Source: Caldicellulosiruptor acetigenus
Lineage (GTDB): Bacteria; Bacillota; Thermoanaerobacteria; Caldicellulosiruptorales; Caldicellulosiruptoraceae
Length of the DNA stretch: 64,000 nt
Reading direction: 5' to 3'
Assembly: GCF_026914305.1 (NCBI RefSeq)
Contig: NZ_CP113866.1
Coordinates: 690,183-754,182 of the forward strand
The translations under genes and the position numbers were made by a program. The notes under the pieces are model-generated. The model saw nothing but the letters and a program-made list of their open reading frames with translations. It was not told the DNA's origin and searched no databases. Shown piece by piece: positions 19,536-27,188 of this stretch; position 1 is the first letter of the stretch; each line of letters begins with the position of its first letter.

Positions 19536-20669
19536 TTAAAGATTTTTTACTCTTAAAATCAAATTCACAATACTCTTTGTAGTTTCTTTAAGTAGCCGTG
19601 ATGCTTCTTTGAGACATCTGTCAAGAGATGATGCCATATCAACAATAGAGAAAATTGAGGTTATACCTTCTTTTGTGTACTCTTCAAAAGGACAATCAAT
19701 TGACCCTGAAATAACAATTACCATTTTGCCAAACTTTGCACCAAGCCGGGCAATTCCAATTGTGGATTTTCCAGATAGGCTTTGCCTGTCAAATCTTCCT
19801 TCACCAGTGATGACAATATCTGTCCATTTGACATGTTCTTCAGCGTTCGAAGCACTCAGTATATAGTCTATTCCCGATACATACTGAGCGTTTAAAAAAG
19901 CCAAAAGTGCAAATCCCAAGCCTCCTGCAGCACCAGCTCCGCTGGATAGCGATAAGTCTTTTCCAAGATACTCTTTAGCGACATTTGCAAAATTTTTTAA
20001 TCCTTCATCAAGAAGCTTTACAGCATTTTCATCTGCCCCTTTTTGAGGTGCAAACACATACGCTGCACCATTTTCTCCGTATAATGGATTTGTAACATCA
20101 CACAAAACTGTAAATTTTACTTTGCGAACTTCATTCAAGAATTCTGAATCATCTATCTTTTTTATTTTAATCAAGTTTTCTCCGATTGGTTTTAATTCCT
20201 CTCCATTTTCATTCAAAAATTTCATTCCAAGCGCACTCAGCATTCCTGTACCTGCATCATTTGTTGCAGAGCCGCCAATGCCAATGATGATTTCTTTAAC
20301 TCCTTTTGAAATTGCGTATTTGATGAGCTCACCAACACCATATGTTGTTGTGTAAAGAGGATTTCTTTCTTCATCTTTTAAAAGGAGAAGACCTGAACAT
20401 TCTGCCATTTCAATGATTGCTTTGTCTTCAAAAAATCCTATTCTGCTTTTAATTTTCCTAAAAAGAGGGTCATTTACCTCAACCTCTTCTATTTTGGCAC
20501 CAAAAATTTTAGATAGAGCGGTCAAGGTTCCTTCTCCACCGTCGGCAAGCGGAAGCTGAAAAACTTCTGCACCTTTGTCAACCTCAACAATAGCTTCTTT
20601 TATTATTTCGGATGCAACAAAAGCGTCAAACGACCCTTTATATTTATCTGGTGCAACCAAATATTTCAA
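19536..20669 (-). CDS. Glycerate kinase (GlxK/GarK family)
   Basis: Phosphorylates D-glycerate with ATP to 2- or 3-phosphoglycerate. The family N-terminus KYLVAPDKYKGSF is followed by PLADGGEGT, GVKEIIIGIGGSATNDAGTG, SSGAGAAGGLGFALLAFL and TGEGRFDRQSLSGK, which are diagnostic of glycerate kinase type 1. I chose TTG 20669 because AAGGGGGAA lies just before it; the frame extends to another TTG at 20693 without a ribosome site. It is transcribed alone, opposite to GH29. It may recycle glycerate from sugar-acid or photorespiration-like side routes, but the context does not show which. Confidence 0.93.
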   Translation of the reverse strand: MKYLVAPDKYKGSFDAFVASEIIKEAIVEVDKGAEVFQLPLADGGEGTLTALSKIFGAKIEEVEVNDPLFRKIKSRIGFFEDKAIIEMAECSGLLLLKDEERNPLYTTTYGVGELIKYAISKGVKEIIIGIGGSATNDAGTGMLSALGMKFLNENGEELKPIGENLIKIKKIDDSEFLNEVRKVKFTVLCDVTNPLYGENGAAYVFAPQKGADENAVKLLDEGLKNFANVAKEYLGKDLSLSSGAGAAGGLGFALLAFLNAQYVSGIDYILSASNAEEHVKWTDIVITGEGRFDRQSLSGKSTIGIARLGAKFGKMVIVISGSIDCPFEEYTKEGITSIFSIVDMASSLDRCLKEASRLLKETTKSIVNLILRVKNL

Positions 20670-20795
20670 TAAGATTTCCCCCTTTCTTATCAATGCATAG
20701 CTTACATTGATATTTTACCAAAATTTTTGTTAGATGCCTTGTATTTTTAGAATGAAAGTATTCTTGAGGTTATTCAAAAATCCTTGTCCAAGCAA

Positions 20796-20824
20796 TTGAC
20801 ATTGACAATATAATGTATTAGAAT
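20796..20824 (+). promoter_or_regulatory. Sigma-A promoter of rplM-rpsI
   Basis: TTGACA (20796-20801), a 17-base spacer and TAGAAT (20819-20824). The leader to rplM is about 80 bases, long enough for an L13 autoregulatory structure, although I cannot identify one by eye. Confidence 0.75.
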
Positions 20825-20913
20825 ATTTTATGTTTTAAAATGAGGCCCCGAGTATGAGTTGATAATATAGATTTTCAGAAAACAAAATTTCAAAAGGAGT
20901 GTAGGGAGAAGCG

Positions 20914-21342
20914 ATGAAGACATACCTTGCAAAACCAAACGAGGTTCCGAAGAAGTGGTATGTTATTGATGCAACAGGAAAGCCGCTTGGAAGACTTGCA
21001 GCTAAAATTGCTGTGATATTGAGAGGCAAGCACAAACCTCAGTTTACTCCGAATGTTGACACTGGCGACTATGTTATTGTAATCAATGCTGAAAAGGTTG
21101 TGTTGACTGGCAAAAAGCTTGATAAGGATGGATACAGATATCATACAAAGTATCCAGGTGGACTCAAGTTTATCCCATATCGCAGACTTCTTGAAAAGCA
21201 TCCGGAGAAGGCAATTGAGATTGCGGTGCGCGGAATGCTTCCTAAAAATAGGCTTAGAGATAGGTTCATGAGAAAGCTCAAAGTTTACAGAGGACCAAAT
21301 CACCCACATGCAGCACAGAAGCCGGAAGTGCTGGAAATATAG
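20914..21342 (+). CDS. rplM: 50S ribosomal protein L13
   Basis: Early-assembly protein of the large ribosomal subunit. The 142-residue sequence opens [20 protein letters not shown] and contains [18 protein letters not shown] and [16 protein letters not shown], all typical. The start ATG 20914 has AAAAGGAGTG upstream. rpsI follows after about 20 bases, the standard bacterial order. Confidence 0.98.
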   Translation: MKTYLAKPNEVPKKWYVIDATGKPLGRLAAKIAVILRGKHKPQFTPNVDTGDYVIVINAEKVVLTGKKLDKDGYRYHTKYPGGLKFIPYRRLLEKHPEKAIEIAVRGMLPKNRLRDRFMRKLKVYRGPNHPHAAQKPEVLEI

Positions 21343-21365
21343 TTTTGTAAGGGGAGGATATGAAA

Positions 21366-21758
21366 GTGGCACAGGTAAAATACTATGCAACTGGTAGAAG
21401 AAAAACTTCTGTTGCAAAGGTTTGGCTTTCACCTGGAAGTGGCAAAATTATTGTGAACGATAAGAACATGGAAGAGTATTTTCCTCTTGAGACATTGAGA
21501 ATTATTGTAAAGCAGCCATTGACACTTACTGAGACACTCAACAAATATGATGTAATTGCGAAGGTTAAAGGCGGCGGTCTTTCTGGTCAAGCAGGTGCAG
21601 TAAGACATGGTATTGCAAGAGCACTTGTGCTTGCTGACCCAACTTTAAGACCAGCTTTGAAAAAAGCAGGATTTCTTACAAGAGACCCACGTATGGTGGA
21701 GAGAAAGAAATACGGTCTCAAGAAAGCAAGGAGAGCACCCCAGTTCTCAAAAAGATAA
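21366..21758 (+). CDS. rpsI: 30S ribosomal protein S9
   Basis: Small-subunit protein whose C-terminal tail reaches the P-site t[41 protein letters not shown] and the basic C-terminus [17 protein letters not shown] are characteristic, and the terminal KR is retained. GTG 21366 is preferred. It gives the usual [13 protein letters not shown] start and lies 8 bases after GGGGAGG, whereas ATG 21360 is only 2 bases from that site. It is co-transcribed with rplM and ends at a strong terminator. Confidence 0.97.
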   Translation: MAQVKYYATGRRKTSVAKVWLSPGSGKIIVNDKNMEEYFPLETLRIIVKQPLTLTETLNKYDVIAKVKGGGLSGQAGAVRHGIARALVLADPTLRPALKKAGFLTRDPRMVERKKYGLKKARRAPQFSKR

Positions 21759-21770
21759 AGGAATTTTTAC

Positions 21771-21800
21771 AGCTCCTTTTTCCAAGGAGCTTTTATTTTT
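21771..21800 (+). terminator. Terminator of rplM-rpsI
   Basis: AGCTCCTT (21771-21778) and AAGGAGCT (21784-21791) form an 8-bp stem with a 5-base loop, followed by TTTATTTTT. Confidence 0.9.
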
Positions 21801-21829
21801 GCAATTTAGAAGTTTTTCTCTTTCACCTA

Positions 21830-21858
21830 TTGACAATTTACGCACAAGAGAATATAAT
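21830..21858 (+). promoter_or_regulatory. Sigma-A promoter of the amtB-PII operon
   Basis: TTGACA (21830-21835), a 17-base spacer and TATAAT (21853-21858): a consensus promoter. Transcription should start near 21865, just before the hairpin at 21874. Confidence 0.85.
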
Positions 21859-21873
21859 AAAATTGTAATTGCC

Positions 21874-21907
21874 AATGGGGGCATACCAAAAAAGGTATGT
21901 CCCCATT
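21874..21907 (+). promoter_or_regulatory. Leader hairpin of the ammonium transporter operon
   Basis: AATGGGGGCATACC (21874-21887) pairs with GGTATGTCCCCATT (21894-21907): 14 consecutive pairs including one G-U, around an AAAAAA hexaloop. TTTTGCATTTTG follows. It begins about 10 bases after the predicted transcription start. It could be a transcription attenuator, an antiterminator-protein target or an RNA stabiliser. The weak U tract leaves termination uncertain. Confidence 0.7.
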
Positions 21908-21959
21908 TTGCATTTTGGGCGGATATAGACTTTCAAAATAAAATTTGGGGGTGTTTTGG

Positions 21960-23180
21960 ATGAACTATGCAGACATTGTATGGGTTTTAATTTCAACTGC
22001 TTTGGTTATGCTGATGACACCAGCAGTAGGTCTTTTTTATGGAGGTATGGTCAGAAGAAAAAACCTTCTTTCCACAATTACCATGTCAGCACTGACTCTG
22101 GGATTAATAAGCATTGAATGGGTTTTGATCGGTTATAGCATGGCTTTTGGACCTGACAAGTTTGGATTGATTGGGGGCTTTGAGTGGGCAGGGTTAAAAA
22201 ATGTTGGATATAAGCCTAACCCTGACTATGCAGGTAGCATTCCACACCTTTTGTTTATGGCATTTCAGATGATGTTTGCAGCAATTACTCCTGCGCTTAT
22301 TGTAGGTGCTTATGTTGAGAGAATAAAATTTAGCAGTTATATACTTTTTACATTACTATGGTCAATATTTGTTTACAATCCAGTTGCGCATTGGGTGTGG
22401 GCAAAAGGCGGATGGCTCAAAAACTTAGGAGCTTTAGACTTTGCAGGAGGTACTGTTGTTCATATTACTGCTGGTGTGTCAGCTCTGGCGCTTTCCCTTG
22501 TGCTAAGAAAAAGAAAGGACTTTGGCAAAGTTCAGATGGAGCCAAATAATATTCCTTTAACCCTTGTTGGTGCATTTTTACTCTGGTTTGGATGGTTCGG
22601 GTTCAACGGCGGAAGCAGCTTAGCTGCAAACGAGATCGGAGTAAATGCCTTTGTTGTCACAAATGTTGCGGCAGCCTCTGCTGCAGTTTCCTGGATGATT
22701 ATAAGCTGGCTTTACAAAAAACCAAGCGCAATTGGGATTGCAACAGGTGCAGTTGTTGGGCTTGTTGCAATAACACCTGCATCAGGTTATGTAAACTCTC
22801 TTTCAGCAATTGTGATTGGTGCAGTTGCTTCCATAATATCATTTTACTGTATTAGACTGAGAGAAAGATTAGAACTTGATGAGACGTTAGATGTTTGGGC
22901 TTGCCACGGAATGGGTGGAACTTGGGGGGCGCTTGCAACAGGAATATTTGCAAGCAAGGCGGTAAATCCAGCAGGAAATGATGGGCTCTTGTTTGGAAAC
23001 TACAAGCTGTTTTTTGTTCAGCTTATCTCAGTGTTAGTTGTCTGGGCGTTTTCGTTTATTGTGACCATAATAATTTCAAAAGTGCTTGATAAAACAGTTG
23101 GTTTGGCAGTGACATATGAAGAGGAGACTGTTGGTCTTGACATATCTCAGCATGGCGAAGAGGCTTATGGCGGAATTTAA
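21960..23180 (+). CDS. amtB: Ammonium transporter Amt
   Basis: Trimeric membrane channel for NH3/NH4+ uptake. The protein has about 406 residues with 11 or so membrane helices, starting directly with WVLISTALVMLMTPAVGLFYGG without a cleaved signal peptide. Conserved Amt segments are FVYNPVAHWVWAKGG, GGTVVHITAGVSAL (with one of the twin pore histidines), WFGWFGFNGGS and CHGMGGTWGALATGIF (with the second histidine). ATG 21960 lies after the site TTGGGGGTG. A nearly identical TTTGGGGGTGTTTT segment precedes the PII gene. The operon has a consensus promoter and a leader hairpin, and nitrogen control is expected. Confidence 0.96.
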   Translation: MNYADIVWVLISTALVMLMTPAVGLFYGGMVRRKNLLSTITMSALTLGLISIEWVLIGYSMAFGPDKFGLIGGFEWAGLKNVGYKPNPDYAGSIPHLLFMAFQMMFAAITPALIVGAYVERIKFSSYILFTLLWSIFVYNPVAHWVWAKGGWLKNLGALDFAGGTVVHITAGVSALALSLVLRKRKDFGKVQMEPNNIPLTLVGAFLLWFGWFGFNGGSSLAANEIGVNAFVVTNVAAASAAVSWMIISWLYKKPSAIGIATGAVVGLVAITPASGYVNSLSAIVIGAVASIISFYCIRLRERLELDETLDVWACHGMGGTWGALATGIFASKAVNPAGNDGLLFGNYKLFFVQLISVLVVWAFSFIVTIIISKVLDKTVGLAVTYEEETVGLDISQHGEEAYGGI

Positions 23181-23198
23181 TTTTGGGGGTGTTTTGAG

Positions 23199-23534
23199 AT
23201 GAAGAAAATAGAGGCCATCATAAGAGAGGAAAAGCTCAATGACCTCAAAGAGTGCCTTGAAAAAGAGGGCATATACGGAATGACAGTTATGAGAGTTAAA
23301 GGAAGAGGCATCCAGCGCGGTATTACCTTGCAGTGGAGAGCTGGAAGCTATACCGTGGACCTTCTTCCAAAAGTGCTTGTGATGATTGTTGTGAGTGATG
23401 AGAAGTTTGAAAAGGTGATTGACATTATTTTGGAGTGCTGTTCAACAGGAAATCCAGGTGATGGTAAGATTTTTGTATCAGAGGTAAGTGAAGTTATAAG
23501 GATTAGTAGCAAGGAAAGAAACGTAAAGCTATGA
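23199..23534 (+). CDS. glnK: PII nitrogen-signalling protein (GlnB/GlnK family)
   Basis: Small trimeric signal protein that binds ATP/ADP and 2-oxoglutarate and blocks the Amt channel when nitrogen is ample. The sequence of 111 residues has the N-terminal MKKIEAIIREEKLNDLKECL, the T-loop region GRGIQRGITLQWRAGSYTVD, the B-loop TGNPGDGKIFV and a C-loop with VIRISS. The T-loop keeps the equivalent of Gln39 and Tyr51. It replaces the usual KGHTELYRGAEY by RGITLQWRAGSY, so covalent modification or partner binding may differ. It lies 18 bases after amtB, the classic pairing. The glnK symbol rests on that linkage. Confidence 0.93.
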   Translation: MKKIEAIIREEKLNDLKECLEKEGIYGMTVMRVKGRGIQRGITLQWRAGSYTVDLLPKVLVMIVVSDEKFEKVIDIILECCSTGNPGDGKIFVSEVSEVIRISSKERNVKL

Positions 23535-23556
23535 ATTTCTTAAAGTTTATAAAATC

Positions 23557-23625
23557 AAAAGGGCTACCTTAGTAAGGAGGTTTGAAAATAAGACTTTTCA
23601 AGTAGGTAGCCCTTTTACTTTTTTG
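23557..23625. terminator. Bidirectional terminator between the PII gene and the glycosyltransferase gene
   Basis: AAAAGGGCTACC (23557-23568) pairs with GGTAGCCCTTTT (23605-23616) around a loop of about 36 bases. T-rich sequence follows on the plus side and A-rich sequence precedes it, so it can serve both convergent transcripts. It overlaps the stop codon of the minus-strand gene. Confidence 0.75.
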
Positions 23626-24742
23626 AAAGTATGCTTTTATAAATCTCAAATTGCATTTTTGCCATATTTTCCGCAGAGAACTTTTCTCTTGCTTTTTTAG
23701 AAAGAAGCTGTCCAAACTCTTTGATGAGATTTTTATTTTGCAAAAGTATTTCTATCTTTTGAGCAAGCCCTTTATAATCTCCAACCCCAAATAAAAAACC
23801 GTTTTTGCCATCTTCAATCAGATCTGGCACGGAGCCTACTTTGCTTGATATACAGCACTTTTCAAGTGCTGTTGCTTCTAAGATTGAATATGGGAAGGTT
23901 TCAGAATATGAACTGATGACATTTATATCTATGCTATTAAAAAAGTCATATGGATTTTTTATACTGCCAAGTAGAAATACTCTGTCATTTAAATTGTATT
24001 CACTTATCATTTGCTTTAAAAACTCCTTTTGAGGACCACTTCCGCCGATTAAAAAAATGACATCAGGATATTTTTTGGCTATTATATTTGCAGCTTTTAT
24101 AAACACATCCAGACCTTTTACCTTGTATAACCTGCTCAAGTTCCCTATTATTATTTTGGAATCAAATACTTTTCTATCAAGAAATCTTGATAAGAACTCA
24201 TCCTTTTGCACATAATGTATCTCTTTTGAAAAATCAAAACCGTTGTACAAAAGAAAAATCCTATCTTCTCTTACTCCAAGCCCTTTTATCTTGTCAATCA
24301 GTGCAGAGCCCACAGAAATAAAATAGTCAAATCTTTTTAAAGCAAGTTTGTTAAGAAATGAAAACACTACTCTTTTGTAAAAAATATCTTGAAAATCCAA
24401 ATCAAAATCACTATGTACTGTTGTGATAAATGGCTTGTTTTTGATTTTTCGTTTTAGAAACATTCCAATGAAATTTGCTCTTGCGCCGTGGCAATGGATT
24501 ATATCATAACCTTCAGCCTCAACGATATGTGCTATCTTGTCAACCACGCTCAAGTCAAATCGAGAAGATTGCTGAATAACATCTATGTCAATCCCAGCAT
24601 TTTTTACCTCTTCATAGAATTGCCCGTACATGAAACATATAATTTTAAGACTGACAATATCTTTTAGCTTTGAACACAGGTTTATTATATGTGTCTTTGC
24701 TCCTCCTGTATCACCACCGCTTATAAGGTGCAGAACCTTCAT
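23615..24742 (-). CDS. GT4-family glycosyltransferase
   Basis: GT-B fold glycosyltransferase of the GT4 family, which transfers a sugar from a nucleotide donor. The N-terminus LHLISGGDTGGAKTHIINL is the acceptor-domain glycine-rich motif. The donor domain has GNLSRLYKVKGLDVFIKAA, FLIGGSGPQK and the EX7E-like region SSYSETFPYSILEATALEK. It has 375 residues, without membrane segments, and is likely associated with the inner membrane face. It stands alone, divergent from radA. The acceptor may be a cell-wall or exopolysaccharide lipid intermediate. A minus-strand extended -10 element lies at 24787-24795. Confidence 0.9.
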   Translation of the reverse strand: MKVLHLISGGDTGGAKTHIINLCSKLKDIVSLKIICFMYGQFYEEVKNAGIDIDVIQQSSRFDLSVVDKIAHIVEAEGYDIIHCHGARANFIGMFLKRKIKNKPFITTVHSDFDLDFQDIFYKRVVFSFLNKLALKRFDYFISVGSALIDKIKGLGVREDRIFLLYNGFDFSKEIHYVQKDEFLSRFLDRKVFDSKIIIGNLSRLYKVKGLDVFIKAANIIAKKYPDVIFLIGGSGPQKEFLKQMISEYNLNDRVFLLGSIKNPYDFFNSIDINVISSYSETFPYSILEATALEKCCISSKVGSVPDLIEDGKNGFLFGVGDYKGLAQKIEILLQNKNLIKEFGQLLSKKAREKFSAENMAKMQFEIYKSILSKK

Positions 24743-24786
24743 TTTAGAAAAACAAACCTCCTCAAATTAAATGGCCTATCGATTAG

Positions 24787-24795
24787 ATTATATCA
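24787..24795 (-). promoter_or_regulatory. Extended -10 promoter element for the glycosyltransferase gene
   Basis: TGATATAAT on the minus strand, about 45 bases before the start codon. No clear -35 is visible, which is common with extended -10 promoters. Confidence 0.5.
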
Positions 24796-24871
24796 TAACT
24801 CTTTATAAAAGGGTGAAAATATGATAAAAATATATCGTGTGGATTTGAAATGATTTTGAGGAGAAACTAAA

Positions 24872-26212
24872 ATGAAAACAAAAAGCGTTTATGTTTGCCA
24901 GGAGTGCGGCTTTAGAACCTCAAAATGGCTTGGAAGATGTCCAAACTGTTCAAGCTGGGACACCTTTGTACTTGAAAGAATGGACCAAAACAAAAAAGAA
25001 ACTATCTCTATTTCAAAAGAGAATTCAGCAGTATTAAAACTTTCTAATGTCAGCACAAGAGAAGAAAGGTTTTTGTCTGGCATAGAAGAGCTGGATGGTG
25101 TCCTTGGTGGCGGATTTGTAAAGGGAGAGCTTGTTTTGCTTGGTGGTGAGCCGGGGATTGGAAAGTCAACTTTGCTTTTGCAGGTTGCAAATATATTAAG
25201 TGAAAGAATGAAGGTTTTATATGTCTCAGGCGAGGAAGGAGCAAACCAGCTAAAACTTCGAGCACAAAGGCTCAATATTGATGGAAACTTTGATGTTGTG
25301 TGTGAAACTAATTTTGATTTGGTAAAAAATATTATCTTGGAAACAAAACCAGAGTTTGTTATAATTGATTCTATACAGACCATGTATATACCAGAAAACC
25401 AGTCAGCGCCGGGAAGTGTAACCCAGGTCAGAGACGTGACAATGCAGCTTTTAAAAATCGCAAAGACTTATAAAATAACAGCTGTAATTGTGGGGCATGT
25501 GACAAAAGATGGTCTTATTGCAGGACCGAGGGTTTTAGAACACATGGTTGACTGTGTTTTGTATTTTGAAGGAGAGAGGTTTAACACCTATAGGGTAATC
25601 AGAGCTTATAAAAATAGATTTGGTCCTACAAACCAGCTTGGAATTTTTGAGATGACAGACGGTGGACTTGTTGAGGTAAAAAATCCTTCAAGCATTTTTT
25701 TGGAAAGCTCCTACAATGTTGAGGGTGTTGCTATTTACTCAGCAATAGAAGGAACAAGGTCTATTCTTTTAGAGATACAGGCGCTTAGCACTCCAACATC
25801 TTTTGGCACTCCAAGAAGGACAGTGACTGGAATTGATTATAATAGATGCGTGATGCTCTGTGCTGTGCTTGAAAAGAAAATTGGACTTGTACTGAGCACT
25901 CAGGATATATATGTAAACGTAGCAGGCGGGTTTAAGGTTTCAGAGCCAGCGGCAGACCTTGCAATTGTGTGTGCAATAGCTTCAAGTTATAAAGGAATTC
26001 CTATTGGAGATACTGTATTAATAGGTGAAGTGGGTTTGACAGGCGAGATTAGAGCTGTGTCTAATATAGAAAAAAGATTGAATGAAGCAAAAAAACTGGG
26101 GTTTAAAAGGGCTATCATTCCAAAGAGAAATATGGAATCAATCCAAAATGACGGCACTATTGAAGTCTATGGTATGTCAAATATAGAGGAAGTCTTGAAT
26201 TTTATATTTTAG
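24872..26212 (+). CDS. radA: DNA repair protein RadA
   Basis: RecA-like, Lon-like branch-migration helicase for recombination intermediates. The N-terminal zinc finger is CQECGFRTSKWLGRCPNCSSW, the Walker A motif GGEPGIGKST, the RadA-specific motif YKNRFGPTNQLG, and the C-terminal Lon-like domain contains AGGFKVSEPAADLAI and GEVGLTGEIRAV. The length of 446 residues is standard. A GAGGAGAAAC ribosome site precedes ATG 24872. It is followed after 21 bases by the QueG-like gene. Confidence 0.97.
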   Translation: MKTKSVYVCQECGFRTSKWLGRCPNCSSWDTFVLERMDQNKKETISISKENSAVLKLSNVSTREERFLSGIEELDGVLGGGFVKGELVLLGGEPGIGKSTLLLQVANILSERMKVLYVSGEEGANQLKLRAQRLNIDGNFDVVCETNFDLVKNIILETKPEFVIIDSIQTMYIPENQSAPGSVTQVRDVTMQLLKIAKTYKITAVIVGHVTKDGLIAGPRVLEHMVDCVLYFEGERFNTYRVIRAYKNRFGPTNQLGIFEMTDGGLVEVKNPSSIFLESSYNVEGVAIYSAIEGTRSILLEIQALSTPTSFGTPRRTVTGIDYNRCVMLCAVLEKKIGLVLSTQDIYVNVAGGFKVSEPAADLAIVCAIASSYKGIPIGDTVLIGEVGLTGEIRAVSNIEKRLNEAKKLGFKRAIIPKRNMESIQNDGTIEVYGMSNIEEVLNFIF

Positions 26213-26233
26213 CTAAAGAGAGATGATTGAAAA

Positions 26234-26923
26234 ATGCTTTTAGAAGAGCTCAAAAAGATGTTAATTTCCGAGGGTGCAAGTGATGTGGGGTTTTCTTCTA
26301 TAAATCCATACCTGCCAGATGAACTGAAGATGTTCAAAACATGTATAACAGTGGTTATAAAGCTTTCAGATGCCATCGTAAACGAGATTGTAGACTCACC
26401 GACGTTTACATACTATCATCACTACAAAGCTGTAAACAACCTCATTGACCTTTTGACCTTAAAAGGTGTGCTGTTTTTAGAATCAAAAGGATATTATGCT
26501 TTAAGTATTGCTGCATCACAAAGTGTCCACGGTAAGGACAATGGGTTTTCGGGTGTGCTGTCACACAAGATAGGAGCAGTACTGTCTGGCATGGGTTTTA
26601 TTGGAAAGAGCAATCTTTTTATTCATGAAAGATTTGGGCCGCGCGTGCGCCTTGGTACAATACTCACAACGTATGAGCCAGAAAATGAAATTAAAAATAA
26701 TGTTATTGAGCCAAAATGTGGCGATTGCAATCTTTGCGTTGTGAGCTGTCCTGCACAGGCAATCTATGGGAGAACATGGCATTTAGGTATTGATAGAAAC
26801 GAGATGATAGACCCCCATGCATGCAGCAGTTATATGAAGGAAAAGTTTAAGTGCATTGGGCGGGGTCAGGTGTGCGGCATATGCATGAGGGTCTGTCCTT
26901 ATGGAAGTGAAGTCAAAAGATAG
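26234..26923 (+). CDS. Short QueG-like 4Fe-4S protein
   Basis: Related to epoxyqueuosine reductase (COG1600), the cobalamin and Fe-S enzyme of the last queuosine step. Two clusters are visible: CGDCNLCVVSCPAQAI and, at the end, CIGRGQVCGICMRVCPYG. The upstream domain includes FSGVLSHKIGAVLSGMGFIG and FGPRVRLGTILT. At 229 residues it is much shorter than full QueG and lacks the C-terminal HEAT-like part. It may therefore be a separate reductase or ferredoxin-like protein rather than QueG itself. It is probably co-transcribed with radA and ends 3 bases before the convergent DUF1540 gene. Confidence 0.75.
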   Translation: MLLEELKKMLISEGASDVGFSSINPYLPDELKMFKTCITVVIKLSDAIVNEIVDSPTFTYYHHYKAVNNLIDLLTLKGVLFLESKGYYALSIAASQSVHGKDNGFSGVLSHKIGAVLSGMGFIGKSNLFIHERFGPRVRLGTILTTYEPENEIKNNVIEPKCGDCNLCVVSCPAQAIYGRTWHLGIDRNEMIDPHACSSYMKEKFKCIGRGQVCGICMRVCPYGSEVKR

Positions 26924-26926
26924 GTG

Positions 26927-27085
26927 TTATCTTTTGAGCTGATATGTGTGGCAGTTTGTCTTTTCTTTTGTTCCATGAGCAGATGAGCCACCACCGTCTA
27001 CAGAGACTTCAATTGATGGGGCAGTACATCTTTTGTTATCCCAGTACATACAGTCTGAAACATTGCATGTGATTCTGTCTGGCAT
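26927..27085 (-). CDS. DUF1540 small cysteine-rich protein
   Basis: A 52-residue protein, MPDRITCNVSDCMYWDNKRC followed by SAHGTKEKTNCHTY. The four cysteines in CxxxxC...C...C spacing are the DUF1540 pattern, likely a metal-binding knuckle of unknown function. ATG 27085 is chosen because GGAGG lies about 9 bases upstream; the frame continues to 27118 without a second site. It is tail-to-tail with the QueG-like gene, with only 3 bases between stop codons. Confidence 0.85.
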   Translation of the reverse strand: MPDRITCNVSDCMYWDNKRCTAPSIEVSVDGGGSSAHGTKEKTNCHTYQLKR

Positions 27086-27188
27086 CTTCAATACCTCCAT
27101 TTTGATTTGAATTTGCAACTTTCAAGGTTTATTTTCTGCAACAAGACTTTAGTTTATTCAAAATATAAAATTTGGGTGAGAAAAGAGA

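Noticed and set aside
20890-21432. Long minus-strand frame opposite rplM-rpsI
   Set aside because: It is a shadow of the two ribosomal protein genes, with no ribosome site and implausible composition.
21874-21907. ANTAR-protein antitermination target before amtB
   Set aside because: ANTAR sites have two hexaloop hairpins with conserved A1 and G4. Here there is one hairpin with an all-A loop.
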